Shown piece after piece: positions 17,857-27,650 of a DNA stretch of 64,000 nucleotides. A program made the translations under genes and the position numbers. The notes beneath the pieces were generated by a model. The model ran no database searches. It saw only the letters and a program-made list of their open reading frames with translations, and was not told the origin of the DNA. Source of the DNA: Anabaena cylindrica PCC 7122 (GTDB lineage: Bacteria > Cyanobacteriota > Cyanobacteriia > Cyanobacteriales > Nostocaceae); NCBI RefSeq assembly GCF_000317695.1, contig NC_020157.1:113683-177682 (forward strand), in the 5' to 3' direction. Position 1 is the stretch's first letter. Each line of letters begins with the position of its first letter.

Positions 17857-18287
17857 TGGCTAATCTTGATCGCCTCGCGGCACAACACGCACAATCAATT
17901 ATTACTAATACCAAAAATCAAAAAGCTAGTGATATAGAAAATACAGTCACAAAAGCATTAGGTGTTTTACAAGAAGATGGCGTATATGCTTGTTTTCTTT
18001 ATTTACTAGCTAAGGAAAAAGCTAATGGTCAAGCTGTAGTTCAAGAAATGCTAAATCTATTACAAGAACTAGGTTTTGAGTGGAATAAACCTCAAAAAAA
18101 TGGAACCGATGATCTTACTTCCAGTGTTATACTCAAACATATTACTGATAATGTAACTCAAGATTTAGAACGATTATTACTTACAAAAGAAATATTAGAG
18201 CAAACGTTGATTTATGCTCGTTATGGTGCAAAAGCTCGTCAAGAAGAAACAGCAACAAATAATAATCAACAGGAGGAAAACCTTTGA
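17853..18287 (+). CDS. cmr5: Type III CRISPR small subunit Cmr5 (Cas11)
   Basis: All-helical small subunit that lines the effector backbone. 144 residues; the central DGVYACFLYLLAKEK helix is typical of Cmr5. Two adjacent ATG codons (17853, 17856) follow GGAGG; the start overlaps the cmr4 stop. The C-terminus is Gln/Asn-rich. It overlaps the next gene by four bases. Confidence 0.88.
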   Translation: MMANLDRLAAQHAQSIITNTKNQKASDIENTVTKALGVLQEDGVYACFLYLLAKEKANGQAVVQEMLNLLQELGFEWNKPQKNGTDDLTSSVILKHITDNVTQDLERLLLTKEILEQTLIYARYGAKARQEETATNNNQQEENL

Positions 18288-19147
18288 CTTGGAGAGCCTA
18301 TCAAGTAGTTTTTAAACTCAAATCTCCTTTACATATTGGTTGTGGCAAAGTGGGGAATGTACAACGTACCCGTTCTTATTTGACTGGGCGTGTATTTTGG
18401 GGTGCATTGACAATGCGATTAACCCGTAATGGAACTGATGAACCTGCAACTGATACAAAACAGTATGAATGCTACGGCAAAAAAGTTGATGATAATTTAG
18501 CTTTCACTTACTTTTATCCTGCTATTGAATCAAATGGAAACTATACAGTTAAATGGCCTTGGGGAAGTGAAAACGAAAGTCTGTTTCGTCGCTGTTTTTT
18601 AAGTAGTTATGCCAGCACTGCTTTAGTATATCCTCAACAAGCAGCAGAGCCAGGATTATTACATGAAGTTGAGTTTATTTCACCTCATACTTTGGATGAG
18701 GGTAAACAGGTTTATCTAGTGGGATATGTGTTTGAAAAAGTTGAAAAAGAAGAGTGTGCGGTACAATGGAAAGAGGCTTGTTATCGTTTACAGATGGGAG
18801 GTGAGCGAGGTTATGGTTGGGGTGATGTTGCAGTAAAAGAAATAAAAGAAATAACAGAATCTGAAAAAATATTTAATGCCTATACTTGGACATCTGAAAA
18901 TATCTCTATTGTAATTCAAGTAGTAGAAAATATAGAAAATAGCAGACTTTTAGCTCATACAGAAACTAGAAAAAAGTTATTAGTTCAAGGAGAAATTGAA
19001 CCGTTGGTGGGTAGAGAATGGAAAGTAGCTAATCAAGCAGGAAAAAGTGTGGCATTTTCTGGACTATGTTGGACTCCAGGGAGTATGGTAAAGCAACCAT
19101 CCGATTTTGTGATTCAAAAATTTGGCATCTGGAAGTTTAAGGAATAG
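18284..19147 (+). CDS. Type III CRISPR Cas5-like RAMP protein (Cmr3/Csx10-like)
   Basis: 287-aa RAMP protein. TTG start at 18284 with AGGAGG seven bases upstream; the TTGA overlap with the cmr5 stop supports it. The N-terminus VVFKLKSPLHIGCGKVGNVQ, then RSYLTGRVFWGALTMRL, and a glycine-rich LQMGGERGYGWGDVAV loop near residue 175 are RAMP features close to Csx10/Cas5 proteins. No other Cmr3 candidate exists in the operon, so it probably caps the crRNA 5' handle. It is the last gene of the operon. Confidence 0.72.
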   Translation: MTWRAYQVVFKLKSPLHIGCGKVGNVQRTRSYLTGRVFWGALTMRLTRNGTDEPATDTKQYECYGKKVDDNLAFTYFYPAIESNGNYTVKWPWGSENESLFRRCFLSSYASTALVYPQQAAEPGLLHEVEFISPHTLDEGKQVYLVGYVFEKVEKEECAVQWKEACYRLQMGGERGYGWGDVAVKEIKEITESEKIFNAYTWTSENISIVIQVVENIENSRLLAHTETRKKLLVQGEIEPLVGREWKVANQAGKSVAFSGLCWTPGSMVKQPSDFVIQKFGIWKFKE

Positions 19148-19299
19148 ATCCAATATTTCGAGTACCTGATTTACATAATTCCCACAAGGGAACTTCAATT
19201 TCAACCAAGAGAAAATTGTACAGCAATTTGCAAAAATAAAAACCTTAGTTCGGAAAATATAATAAAGGCATAAAAGCTTTGTTTTTAATTTAGTGCTGT

Positions 19300-21588
19300 T
19301 TAGAGTGATAATTTAGATACCTCTCTGGAAGATGTATTAAATTTCATACTGGCATCTATATTTTGTCTCAAAATACTTGTTTTGGGAGTATATTTATTTG
19401 CAATGATTTCCTTACGCCACTTTTCCAAATCATTCATTATCTCTCTCAATGGTGGTATTTTATTTAGCAAATCATCATCCTTTAAATTCTGTAAAACCAA
19501 CAGTTTAAAATATAATTCCCTCTGTTCCCCCACAGAAAGCATCTCCTGAGACTTTTCAAGCTTATCTCTAATATCTGCTTTAACCTCTTCTACATTAATA
19601 AGAGAAGAATTAATATGAGAATTATCCCTTTCAACTTGCTGCCATACCTTTTTAAGTGCAGGATGTAAAGGAACTGGTATATCAGCAATATTCTTAACCT
19701 CCTTGCTACCATCCCTTGCTTTATCAACTAAACCATATTTCTCCAAATCAAACAAATGAGCATTGCGGGATATAAACTTCAACTGTGTTAAATCCCAATC
19801 ACTAATATTCAGATAATCTACCTGCTTAATAATCCCTTCTGCCGTTTTCTGGAGAGTAAAAGATACCATTTCTTCTTGTTCACCCTGATGATTAGTTTTA
19901 TATAGCTGCAAATGTGCCACCCCAGCTTCTACATCCCTGGATCTAGAAATCGTGTATTCACCTATAGTTAAAATATCAGTCTTCGCTTGTTGTAAAGCAG
20001 AATTGAGCAAACCCAAAACCTCAGTTTTTCTAAAACTTTCCAACGTTGCAAAAGTCCCAGCAGGTGCTAAAGAACCTAGTTGGTTAGCAATATCTCTGAT
20101 ATCTGCATTTTGTAGCTGTGGTAATTTCTTTTCACCCGAAATCTTCTCACCTACCATCAAAAACTCTTGTCTTTCTACTGCTAACATTTGTGTAGGAGGA
20201 ACTTTAACTTTTATATCCTGACGAGAATTGACAGTAAATTCCATCAGAGAATGAGAAAAGTTAGATAATTCATCATGCCGATGATGGATACTATACTTTT
20301 CACCTTCTTTTCTAATTACAAAAGCATCACTTCTGTAAATTCTAGAACCATCTGCTAACGTCTCTCCATAAGCTTTGAGAAGTTCAACTGCTGTTTGAGC
20401 GATTTTGGCATTTTCAAGTTTGAGATTATGCCGCATTTTCAGCCAATTTAAACCTAGAACCTTTTGCCAACTGGCTGCAACATCCTTCTTAATAGGAACT
20501 TCCACTTCCCGTATCCACTGCTGATTTTGAGAAGTTACCGTTGGAGATGAAACCACACGATTGTAGTTTGGTGTAAAAGCGACTTTTCGCTTAGGTGTTT
20601 CAGTTTCTTCCTCTGTTGTTTCAACAAATTTAGCTGACTTTTCTTCCCTAAAAGCATCAACTTCAGGTATTGTCTCTGTGACTGTTTCTTCAGTTTTTAT
20701 TTCATTCGTCGAAACTTGCTTATCAGTAAAATTATACTGATTTTCTTCTTCTGTATATGTCGTTTCAGCTATAGGTATATCCCTGGCATCATCCCATTCT
20801 GGTGAATCATCTACTGGTGGTTCTGGTAATGGAGTATCTTCATCCCAAAAGACGAAAGTTTCCTCTTCAAATGGTAAATCTAAAATAGGTGTAAATTCAT
20901 TTTCTAATTCAATGTTTTCTCTAGAACTTACTGCTGCTGTTGGAGATTCAGATTCTGTAAAATTATCAACAACTTCACTCTTAATATCTTGAATTCCAAA
21001 AAGTTGACCTAGCAGTTCATCAACAATTTTTGTTAAATCTTCCTTTATCTCTCTGATATTATCTGTGGAATTTTGACTAGGAGGTAAATCACGAATTATG
21101 GGTTCATAGACTACAGCGATAATTTCCTCAGTCTCTAAATTTTCTGTCACCCAGTTATGACGACATTTACCTTGATTATCTTGCTGGTAAACAGTTAATT
21201 TATCACCTGATTCAATAGTGGCAATGATAGCTAAAGAAGAATTATTATTAGCTAGAACAATATCTGTGATTTCCTGAAAATTATCTGCTGCTGTTAACAT
21301 TAACTGCTTGGCGATATTCTGCGCTTGGACATCAGACATTTCGGCAGATTCCCATTTCCAAGCACCAGGAAATTCCTCATCTGGAACAAGCCGATATTTT
21401 TCACTACCAACTTGTACTTCAATCTCAAATAACTGTTCTTGTTCTTGTTTAAGTTTTGCTCTGACTTTATCTATTAAAGCCTGGACTAATTCTGCTAATA
21501 CTGAGGCAGTAATTTGAAGCTCATCAATTATATGGTCAACAGTTTTTTGATAAGCAGTTGCTAATTGCGTTACTCTTTCATCAAACAT
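19300..21588 (-). CDS. Hypothetical protein linked to the transfer region (762 aa)
   Basis: Not recognised. Domains by eye: an N-terminal helical segment (residues 1-60), a beta-rich unit (YRLVPDEEFPGAWKWESAEM), a long acidic disordered region (about 180-350) rich in Glu, Thr and Pro, then a folded block (WQKVLGLNWLKMRHNLKLEN, GSRIYRSDAFVIRKEGEKYS) and a helical C-terminus. It is downstream of the coupling protein gene, same strand, 101 bp gap. It may be a DNA-processing accessory of conjugation, but no relaxase motif (three-His cluster) was seen. Confidence 0.75.
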   Translation of the reverse strand: MFDERVTQLATAYQKTVDHIIDELQITASVLAELVQALIDKVRAKLKQEQEQLFEIEVQVGSEKYRLVPDEEFPGAWKWESAEMSDVQAQNIAKQLMLTAADNFQEITDIVLANNNSSLAIIATIESGDKLTVYQQDNQGKCRHNWVTENLETEEIIAVVYEPIIRDLPPSQNSTDNIREIKEDLTKIVDELLGQLFGIQDIKSEVVDNFTESESPTAAVSSRENIELENEFTPILDLPFEEETFVFWDEDTPLPEPPVDDSPEWDDARDIPIAETTYTEEENQYNFTDKQVSTNEIKTEETVTETIPEVDAFREEKSAKFVETTEEETETPKRKVAFTPNYNRVVSSPTVTSQNQQWIREVEVPIKKDVAASWQKVLGLNWLKMRHNLKLENAKIAQTAVELLKAYGETLADGSRIYRSDAFVIRKEGEKYSIHHRHDELSNFSHSLMEFTVNSRQDIKVKVPPTQMLAVERQEFLMVGEKISGEKKLPQLQNADIRDIANQLGSLAPAGTFATLESFRKTEVLGLLNSALQQAKTDILTIGEYTISRSRDVEAGVAHLQLYKTNHQGEQEEMVSFTLQKTAEGIIKQVDYLNISDWDLTQLKFISRNAHLFDLEKYGLVDKARDGSKEVKNIADIPVPLHPALKKVWQQVERDNSHINSSLINVEEVKADIRDKLEKSQEMLSVGEQRELYFKLLVLQNLKDDDLLNKIPPLREIMNDLEKWRKEIIANKYTPKTSILRQNIDASMKFNTSSREVSKLSL

Positions 21589-21689
21589 ATTAATATATCC
21601 ATTTTAGAGCAGGATTTAAGGATTAATAGGATTTATTTAATAACTTGAATTTCTGATTTAGCATATAGAAATACCCTTAACATTGATAA

Positions 21690-23420
21690 TTAGAAAAATC
21701 CTTTATAAGCATCAATAGGTAGTGGTACAGCACCAGCTTGTACAGGTTGTTGAGGAATAGGAAATAATTTATTTACCTCAGCCACTCGTTTATCTAAATC
21801 ATCTTGAGTAGGACGTTCTTGAGTGCTTTTTTCTGTTAATTGAGCAATTAAAATTGTCCACCTAGAGTCATTTTCTTGGTCAATATTAATTAAAACTTTC
21901 GGTATTTTAATTGTTTTTAATAAAGGAACAGAAGCTTCATTTTGATTACAATAAGCCGGATTAATAAATATACACTTCCCCGGTGGCAACTTCAAAAACT
22001 GTGCTGGTTCAAATAACTTCCGTGTTTTATCCTGTTCAGAAATTGAGGTACTGCTTTTACCTCCCCCAGTGCTTTTTGATTTCTGCTTGTATTTAATTTC
22101 TTCATCTCCCAGGTAAGCACTAAACAACCGTGCTGATTCTTCCTCACCTGGATTAAAAATGAACTTCGTACCGCAAGCACCCAGCATGGTTTTAGCAACC
22201 TCCTTACCATAGTATTTTTCTAACTGTCCCATGTTCTGCCATCCCAGAATGCCGCAAAAACCCTCACTACGAGATTCATTCAGCCATCTAAACAAGTCTG
22301 GTAGGTATAAGGAAGGTACTTCATCGAGGACAACAACTAATGGGTCTTGCCGTTTTTTAGCGATCGCTCTGGCTACAGTCATGTGTAAGATACTGCATAA
22401 TAGTGGCCCCACAGCATCCCGTCGTTCCCTGTCCAACCCAAAAATAATCATCTGCTTACCCTTGATTTCCAGGGGTAGAGTCGTCTTACCAACAAAACAC
22501 CCCAAAGTATTCTTTTTCATAAACCGGGTAAACATCAAACTAGCAGTACCGGCGATACCAGCAATAGTTTTCTCAGAACCAGCCGAACTAAACAACTGAC
22601 CAAAAGCAATTTTAATCCAGGGATTGAGGTTAGCAGCCATTAATCTTTCTACCATGCGATCGCTACTGAGAATAGCCGCCGCTGTCATTATATCTGGATA
22701 CTGAGTTTGTTTAGTCAGCATCAGGATAGCTTCTGTCAACTGGTCACCAGCAGGGCCAAAAAAAGCATCCTCATTACTAGCAGCCATCATTTTGAAATTT
22801 TTATTGATTACGGTTGCTAACTGCCTTGCCGTTTCTGCATCCGTAGAATCTCGGAGAAAATCAAGGGGATTACACACCTCACTTTCAGGGAAACCAGGAG
22901 CGAAAATATGGACTTTATAACCCATCTTTTTGGCATAACTGGCAACTTTAGCTTGAGTTGGGTATTTAAAGTCATATAAAACAATCGGAAAACCTTGGTC
23001 AATGGCACTATAAATCATTGGGTTAATAGCAGAAAATGATTTACCGCTACCAGGCGCACCAATGACTGCCGTTCCTCTTTGTACATCTGGTATGTATAAC
23101 GGTGTGGGACTTCTTGGTTCTTTATCTTGAATTTTTTGACCTGTAAATTTGTGTCTACCAATATAAAGAGTGGCACTATCACACTGAGGATTAGCGATTT
23201 GTTTGATAGCTTTCTTTTTGGCTTTAGCTTTCTCCTTTCTTCCCCCAAAATAACTGGTAGCTAATTTGCCTTTTTTTGTTCCCGATAATATTTGTAGGAC
23301 AACAAAACCGAGTAATAATCCTGTCAGCACTAACCCATTAGAAGAAAAAAGATAATGAGTGTATTTACCAATTGGTGCTTGGGGGTTTTGCAGTTCGGAA
23401 ATAAAGTTGTTTGTAGTCAT
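21690..23420 (-). CDS. Type IV coupling protein, VirD4/TraD-like ATPase
   Basis: Hexameric ATPase that links the relaxosome to the transfer channel. One N-terminal membrane segment (GLVLTGLLLGFVVLQIL, about residues 29-45), a basic stretch, then Walker A GAPGSGKS (near 117), the NPLDFL and FFGPAGDQLTEAILM blocks, Walker B VVVLDEVPSL (near 358) and GWQNMGQLEKYYG. 576 aa is normal for VirD4. It leads the 19.3-23.4 kb minus-strand pair, separate from the VirB genes by a repeat-bearing gap. Confidence 0.9.
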   Translation of the reverse strand: MTTNNFISELQNPQAPIGKYTHYLFSSNGLVLTGLLLGFVVLQILSGTKKGKLATSYFGGRKEKAKAKKKAIKQIANPQCDSATLYIGRHKFTGQKIQDKEPRSPTPLYIPDVQRGTAVIGAPGSGKSFSAINPMIYSAIDQGFPIVLYDFKYPTQAKVASYAKKMGYKVHIFAPGFPESEVCNPLDFLRDSTDAETARQLATVINKNFKMMAASNEDAFFGPAGDQLTEAILMLTKQTQYPDIMTAAAILSSDRMVERLMAANLNPWIKIAFGQLFSSAGSEKTIAGIAGTASLMFTRFMKKNTLGCFVGKTTLPLEIKGKQMIIFGLDRERRDAVGPLLCSILHMTVARAIAKKRQDPLVVVLDEVPSLYLPDLFRWLNESRSEGFCGILGWQNMGQLEKYYGKEVAKTMLGACGTKFIFNPGEEESARLFSAYLGDEEIKYKQKSKSTGGGKSSTSISEQDKTRKLFEPAQFLKLPPGKCIFINPAYCNQNEASVPLLKTIKIPKVLINIDQENDSRWTILIAQLTEKSTQERPTQDDLDKRVAEVNKLFPIPQQPVQAGAVPLPIDAYKGFF

Positions 23421-23488
23421 TTTACTTCTGTTTTTTAATGAGTTTATATTCTTTGAATATTTCCTGGGTTACACAAAATATTTTTTAT

Positions 23489-23522
23489 TTCACGCAGAGG
23501 CGCAGAGTCGCGGAGAAGAGGC
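23489..23522. repeat. CGCAGAG heptad repeat
   Basis: TTTCACGCAGAGGCGCAGAG followed by TCGCGGAGAAGAGG in the gap before the VirD4 gene. Member of the dispersed heptad family. Confidence 0.6.
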
Positions 23523-23544
23523 TAAGGGACTAAATATTCATTTA

Positions 23545-24831
23545 CTACGGAATTGTTAAAGGAGTACCCAGAAATATAGGTGATTTTTCTTGATATATGA
23601 AAAAAGGAAACGGTCCAATGAAATAAGGTGAACAACCTAAATCAAACCAACCTCCTCTCCGACAAATGCGGAAGAAAATAGCAGTTGATGCAGTTCCATC
23701 ACCTTCATTAATATCCCAGACTACCTGTTTAAACCCCTTACCAAAAGGATGTCTTCCTGTTGGTTCTTTTCCACCATTAAGATTGCCTAATATCCCAAAA
23801 CCACCCTTTACTTGTTGAAATTTACCACTCATCCATTGACTACCTGTGATTCCACCTGCACCTGATAATTCTATGTGAGCGCAGTTGTTAGTACATGAAA
23901 CATTAAACCCAACTTGGTCACTACCACTAATTGAACGTTGTCGGTTTGATTCTACTTCCTTTAATGGCAAATCTAATTTACCAACAATACTTCCTTGCGG
24001 TACAGGTGCATTGGGAAAATTAGTGAATGTTACCTGATTTAGTCCAGGTATTTTTGATATGCTAGTATTCTGCCAATTACTAAATTGTTTTAAAGCAGTT
24101 TTTTCTATTCCAGGAATGGAAGTCAGATTATAATCAGATAAATCAATTTCTCCTAACTCTATATCTTTTATCTGTGGAAAATCATTGATAATTTCTCCTA
24201 TTGTTTGTCCATTAATATTCGTAACACCCAATATCTTTTTGATTAAATCTTGAATAGGTGGTACATTTTCTACATATTCATTAGCTAAACTAGGAATGGC
24301 TTTAGTTAATTCAGGTACAGTTTGCCATTTAACAGTATCAAAATCTGATAATTTAGTATTTACCAGAGAAATACCACTTAGTTGACCAATTGATTGTAAA
24401 CTGAAATTTTCTAAATTAAATACATTTTCAAAATCTCCCAATTCCATCACTTCATCTAAACTTTGTCCCGCTTGCCAACTTCTGATTGATTTATATCCAG
24501 GAAATTCAACATTGGGAAGTTCAACACTACCAGGACTAGAGAAAACAAAAGATTTAAACGTAATACTTTGCCAATCAGGAACTGGTGCATTATTTATATA
24601 TTTACTAGGGATAGTGTTCACTGTTGGTGTAGGAGATGCTGTTGCTGGCTGAATTCCTAAAATATAACCAAGTAAATTATGATGTTGAAAGGATATTAAG
24701 CCATGCAATAATAAACTTGTACATAAACCTAAAAACATCCAATATTTGATATTGGAATTTAAATTCAAATGATTGTTATTTGTGCTTTTAACGAGTTGTT
24801 GATTATTTCGATATTGAGGATTATGCAACAT
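23545..24831 (-). CDS. Exported or membrane-anchored protein of the transfer region (428 aa)
   Basis: Not recognised. A cytoplasmic N-terminus of about 28 residues precedes a hydrophobic segment (YWMFLGLCTSLLLHGLISF). The outside portion contains repeats of the kind ISLVNTKLSDFDTVKW and IPGIEKTALKQFSNW, which look like a solenoid of short units with I-P-x and N/D turns. A C-terminal Cys-rich part follows (CTNNCAHIEL, CRRGGWFDLGCS). Position between the VirD4 and VirB9/VirB10-like genes suggests an envelope or surface component of conjugation. Function unknown. Confidence 0.75.
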   Translation of the reverse strand: MLHNPQYRNNQQLVKSTNNNHLNLNSNIKYWMFLGLCTSLLLHGLISFQHHNLLGYILGIQPATASPTPTVNTIPSKYINNAPVPDWQSITFKSFVFSSPGSVELPNVEFPGYKSIRSWQAGQSLDEVMELGDFENVFNLENFSLQSIGQLSGISLVNTKLSDFDTVKWQTVPELTKAIPSLANEYVENVPPIQDLIKKILGVTNINGQTIGEIINDFPQIKDIELGEIDLSDYNLTSIPGIEKTALKQFSNWQNTSISKIPGLNQVTFTNFPNAPVPQGSIVGKLDLPLKEVESNRQRSISGSDQVGFNVSCTNNCAHIELSGAGGITGSQWMSGKFQQVKGGFGILGNLNGGKEPTGRHPFGKGFKQVVWDINEGDGTASTAIFFRICRRGGWFDLGCSPYFIGPFPFFIYQEKSPIFLGTPLTIP

Positions 24832-25055
24832 TTTTAAACCTTGATTACTTTAATTATTAGAATGAACATCTGAAAATCATTGTCTTTTTGAAAGTGGCAA
24901 AGTTAAGTATTTATATTTTACAAGTATTCATATATCAGTAATCAACTAATAACATCAATAGCAAAAAAATGATTAAAAATTGATGATTCTAACCTCCTGG
25001 TAATTTACTTACACACTTCTTATTTTTATCTTGTTGTTTATTTCAATCTTTAAAG

Positions 25056-25844
25056 CTAATTACTGACAGTTAAATGCTTACCTTTTTGAGCAGGAATACT
25101 TGATTTAGTTGATTCAGTTCCTAATTGCAATAAACGCTCAACCAGTTGAGGCGAAACTTTAACACTTTGAGCAGCACTGGTTAAATTTTTACCAGACTCT
25201 AACTCTTGAATTAGTTGTTGTAGTTTCTGCCATAAAGGATTACTAGGAGTTATCCACCGTTTTTCTGCTGCTACCTGTAATCCTCTAGTAATAGTTGTGA
25301 CAATGATAAAATCTGCGGGAGGTGTTTCTTTGCGGGTGACATCAGGAGTGATAGAGATGGTACTATAGCCTGGAGTGCCTTTGCTTGTTAGCACCTGAAA
25401 GTTGTAAACTTGCCGTGTTCCTGCTGAAGATTGCGTAATCACCGTTAAGTGTGCGCCATTTTTAGCTGTAGGCATTCCAGGAATACTAACCGGGTTAATT
25501 TGTCTCAGATGAATTAAACCTGCTCCTGGGTTTTGACAATTAGACTTATCAGACAAACCTTGCAAACAACCATCTACATCCATGAGGATGCGGGAAGGGT
25601 CATCTAACCACACTCTTTGAATAACTTCCCCAGTTTCGTAAAACGAGATGGATACACCATGTCCCGGCCATACCTCTACAGTTTGCAGTTGTGCTTGAGT
25701 GCCGGTGGCCTTGCTTCGGGGAATAATACGTACAGAACTTTTGGTATTAGTTGATTGTGTTCTTGGTGTCGGTAGTGCCTGAGATGGAATATTGACTAAG
25801 AAAGATGCTGTGACAGCTAGAGATAAACAGAAAAACTTGTTCAT
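25056..25844 (-). CDS. Secreted VirB9/TraK-like protein
   Basis: The start MNKFFCLSLAVTASF at 25844 has GGAGG seven bases upstream and begins a signal peptide ending near SQA-LP. An upstream ATG would give a hydrophilic leader. The mature part is beta-rich: VWPGHGVSISFYETGEVIQR, then VWLDDPSRILMDVDG and LTVITQSSAGTRQVYNF, similar in style to the N-terminal domain of VirB9/TraK secretins. The C-terminus has a short helical NLTSAAQSVKVSPQLVERLL segment. It lies just after the VirB10-like gene, as expected for a core complex pair. Assignment rests on fold style and context. Confidence 0.6.
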   Translation of the reverse strand: MNKFFCLSLAVTASFLVNIPSQALPTPRTQSTNTKSSVRIIPRSKATGTQAQLQTVEVWPGHGVSISFYETGEVIQRVWLDDPSRILMDVDGCLQGLSDKSNCQNPGAGLIHLRQINPVSIPGMPTAKNGAHLTVITQSSAGTRQVYNFQVLTSKGTPGYSTISITPDVTRKETPPADFIIVTTITRGLQVAAEKRWITPSNPLWQKLQQLIQELESGKNLTSAAQSVKVSPQLVERLLQLGTESTKSSIPAQKGKHLTVSN

Positions 25845-25886
25845 TTTTTCCCTCCAGGAGACTTTCATCAATTTGTACTCGGTAGT

Positions 25887-27602
25887 TTAAAGTCGTAAAG
25901 AGCGATTTACTTGAACAGTAATTTGGGTATTTTGCCGGATAAACCAAATATTAGGTCGCTTCATAATTTCTGCGATCGCTTTTTGGTTTCGTTCCTCCAC
26001 CTGCTTGGAAACTGCACCAAACGCTCCTTGAGCAAAAGCACCCAGTAAAGAGCGATTTCCATTGCGACTGGTTTGGATGCTGCTAAACCCACCATTGGAT
26101 TGAGAAATGCTACTTTGAATATCAGGTTGATTAACTACTTCCCCCACCTTGGCCAGTCCTGACATTAAACCTAGTCCTGCATCCAAGCTTAAAATCTCTT
26201 TACCTTTGTCCCGATATTGATTAGCAATTAAAGGTTCTCCCTCTTTCCCCTGTATAACTATTGTTCCTGGTCGTAATGTATATTCAGTTCCATCTTTGAG
26301 AATGGCAGTAACTACAGCCGTAACTCTTCCAGATGAATCAACTTCTTGAATTTCTGCACTCAAAAGTGTATTAGCAGGAATCGCTTCTTCCCCAATATTG
26401 CTCAATAAAGGTTGGGTGAGTTTGACCACAAACTTATTTTGAATGTGAGAATTATGAGAATTAATATTTGCAGACCAGACAACAGGTGTTTCTAATATCC
26501 CAGTAGCGTATTCTCCTACTCTTAAATACTGTTCTTCTCTGCCCTCAATAATAGCAGCTTCTTCTGGAGAATAATTGTTGCTTTCACTGAAATTAGTTAC
26601 CTTATCACTTTTATCTAAACTTTTCGCACTAATTACTGGAGTCCACTTTGCTTTTAGTTGTTCAATCACCCTTTTGTTATTATCAAAATTACTGTCATAA
26701 TCTGATTCTGAGTGATTCGTAGTAACTGTTGCTAGTTCGGTTTCTAGTTGAGAATCGCGGTTATAACTCGACCTACGTCTAGGAACATAATCAGATGTGA
26801 CAACATTTTGAGTCTGCGTGCTTGCTACCTCCTGTTTGTCATTTGTAATTGCTGCTGCATAATCAATTTGACCACCAGAACCAAGAGAACGTAATCTTGC
26901 TAATTCTGCTAAAGGATCAGTAGGTTCTGTAGAAGTTTTAAAACTGGTTTGTTGTTGGGGTAATATTCTTGAAGTTACAGCAGTTTTTACGGGAGGTGAA
27001 TAGCGTGCGATTGGCAATTCTTCAGGTCTTTGTGTTCTGATAATTCTTCTAGGTTGTTGTTCTATGTTGGATGTTAATGATGTTTCCCTCCTGACAGATT
27101 TAGTAGAAATAGGTTTAGTTTTGGGTAAGTTTTCAATTATCTGCTTATCCGGTTTTGCAACGGGTAATTCTTGCCTGACTCTATTTTGTTCTTTAAATGC
27201 CTCCAGTTCTTCTGCTTGTTTTTGTAATGCTAACTTGGCATAAATATCACCATCTTGTTTGGGAACTTCTTCTTCGGGAGGAGAAGTAGTAGCAACTTCT
27301 GGTGTTGCTTCTTTCTTAGTTACCTTGCCATTCATCATGGGATTAAGGAACATAAAAAGTAGAATAAATCCTAATCCAAATCCTCCCCCAACTACTATTG
27401 TGCGTGACCAAGGAGAATTAACAAGTGAATGTTGTGTTTCTATTAATGCCAATTCATCTGGTACTTCTACATCCGCTTCCGTTTCAGGAATAATATTTTC
27501 ATGTTCAATTTGACTAATGATATTTTCTTCTTCATCTTCTTGAAAATTGAGTAAATTATTTATCTTGTTAGGGTCAGTTTGATTTTCTAAAGTTGGTTTC
27601 AT
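25887..27602 (-). CDS. VirB10/TraB-like core complex protein
   Basis: Inner to outer membrane bridging protein. The ATG at 27602 (MKPTLENQTDPNKINNLL) has AGGTGG upstream. An acidic cytoplasmic tail is followed by one membrane segment (TIVVGGGFGLGFILLFMFL), a long Pro/Gln-rich periplasmic stalk and a conserved C-terminal beta-barrel with KFVVKLTQPLLSNIGEEAIP, TLLSAEIQEVDSSGRVTAVV, GTEYTLRPGTIVIQG and a putative antenna region. 571 residues. Between the VirB9-like and VirB8-like genes. Confidence 0.85.
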   Translation of the reverse strand: MKPTLENQTDPNKINNLLNFQEDEEENIISQIEHENIIPETEADVEVPDELALIETQHSLVNSPWSRTIVVGGGFGLGFILLFMFLNPMMNGKVTKKEATPEVATTSPPEEEVPKQDGDIYAKLALQKQAEELEAFKEQNRVRQELPVAKPDKQIIENLPKTKPISTKSVRRETSLTSNIEQQPRRIIRTQRPEELPIARYSPPVKTAVTSRILPQQQTSFKTSTEPTDPLAELARLRSLGSGGQIDYAAAITNDKQEVASTQTQNVVTSDYVPRRRSSYNRDSQLETELATVTTNHSESDYDSNFDNNKRVIEQLKAKWTPVISAKSLDKSDKVTNFSESNNYSPEEAAIIEGREEQYLRVGEYATGILETPVVWSANINSHNSHIQNKFVVKLTQPLLSNIGEEAIPANTLLSAEIQEVDSSGRVTAVVTAILKDGTEYTLRPGTIVIQGKEGEPLIANQYRDKGKEILSLDAGLGLMSGLAKVGEVVNQPDIQSSISQSNGGFSSIQTSRNGNRSLLGAFAQGAFGAVSKQVEERNQKAIAEIMKRPNIWFIRQNTQITVQVNRSLRL

Positions 27603-27650
27603 AAATCCACCTATTTTATATACAACAGTTCCCATGTTTGTCAAATACAA

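Noticed and set aside
19148..19299. Possible CRISPR array after the type III operon
   Set aside because: No direct repeats of 25-40 bp with regular spacers are visible here or elsewhere in the window.
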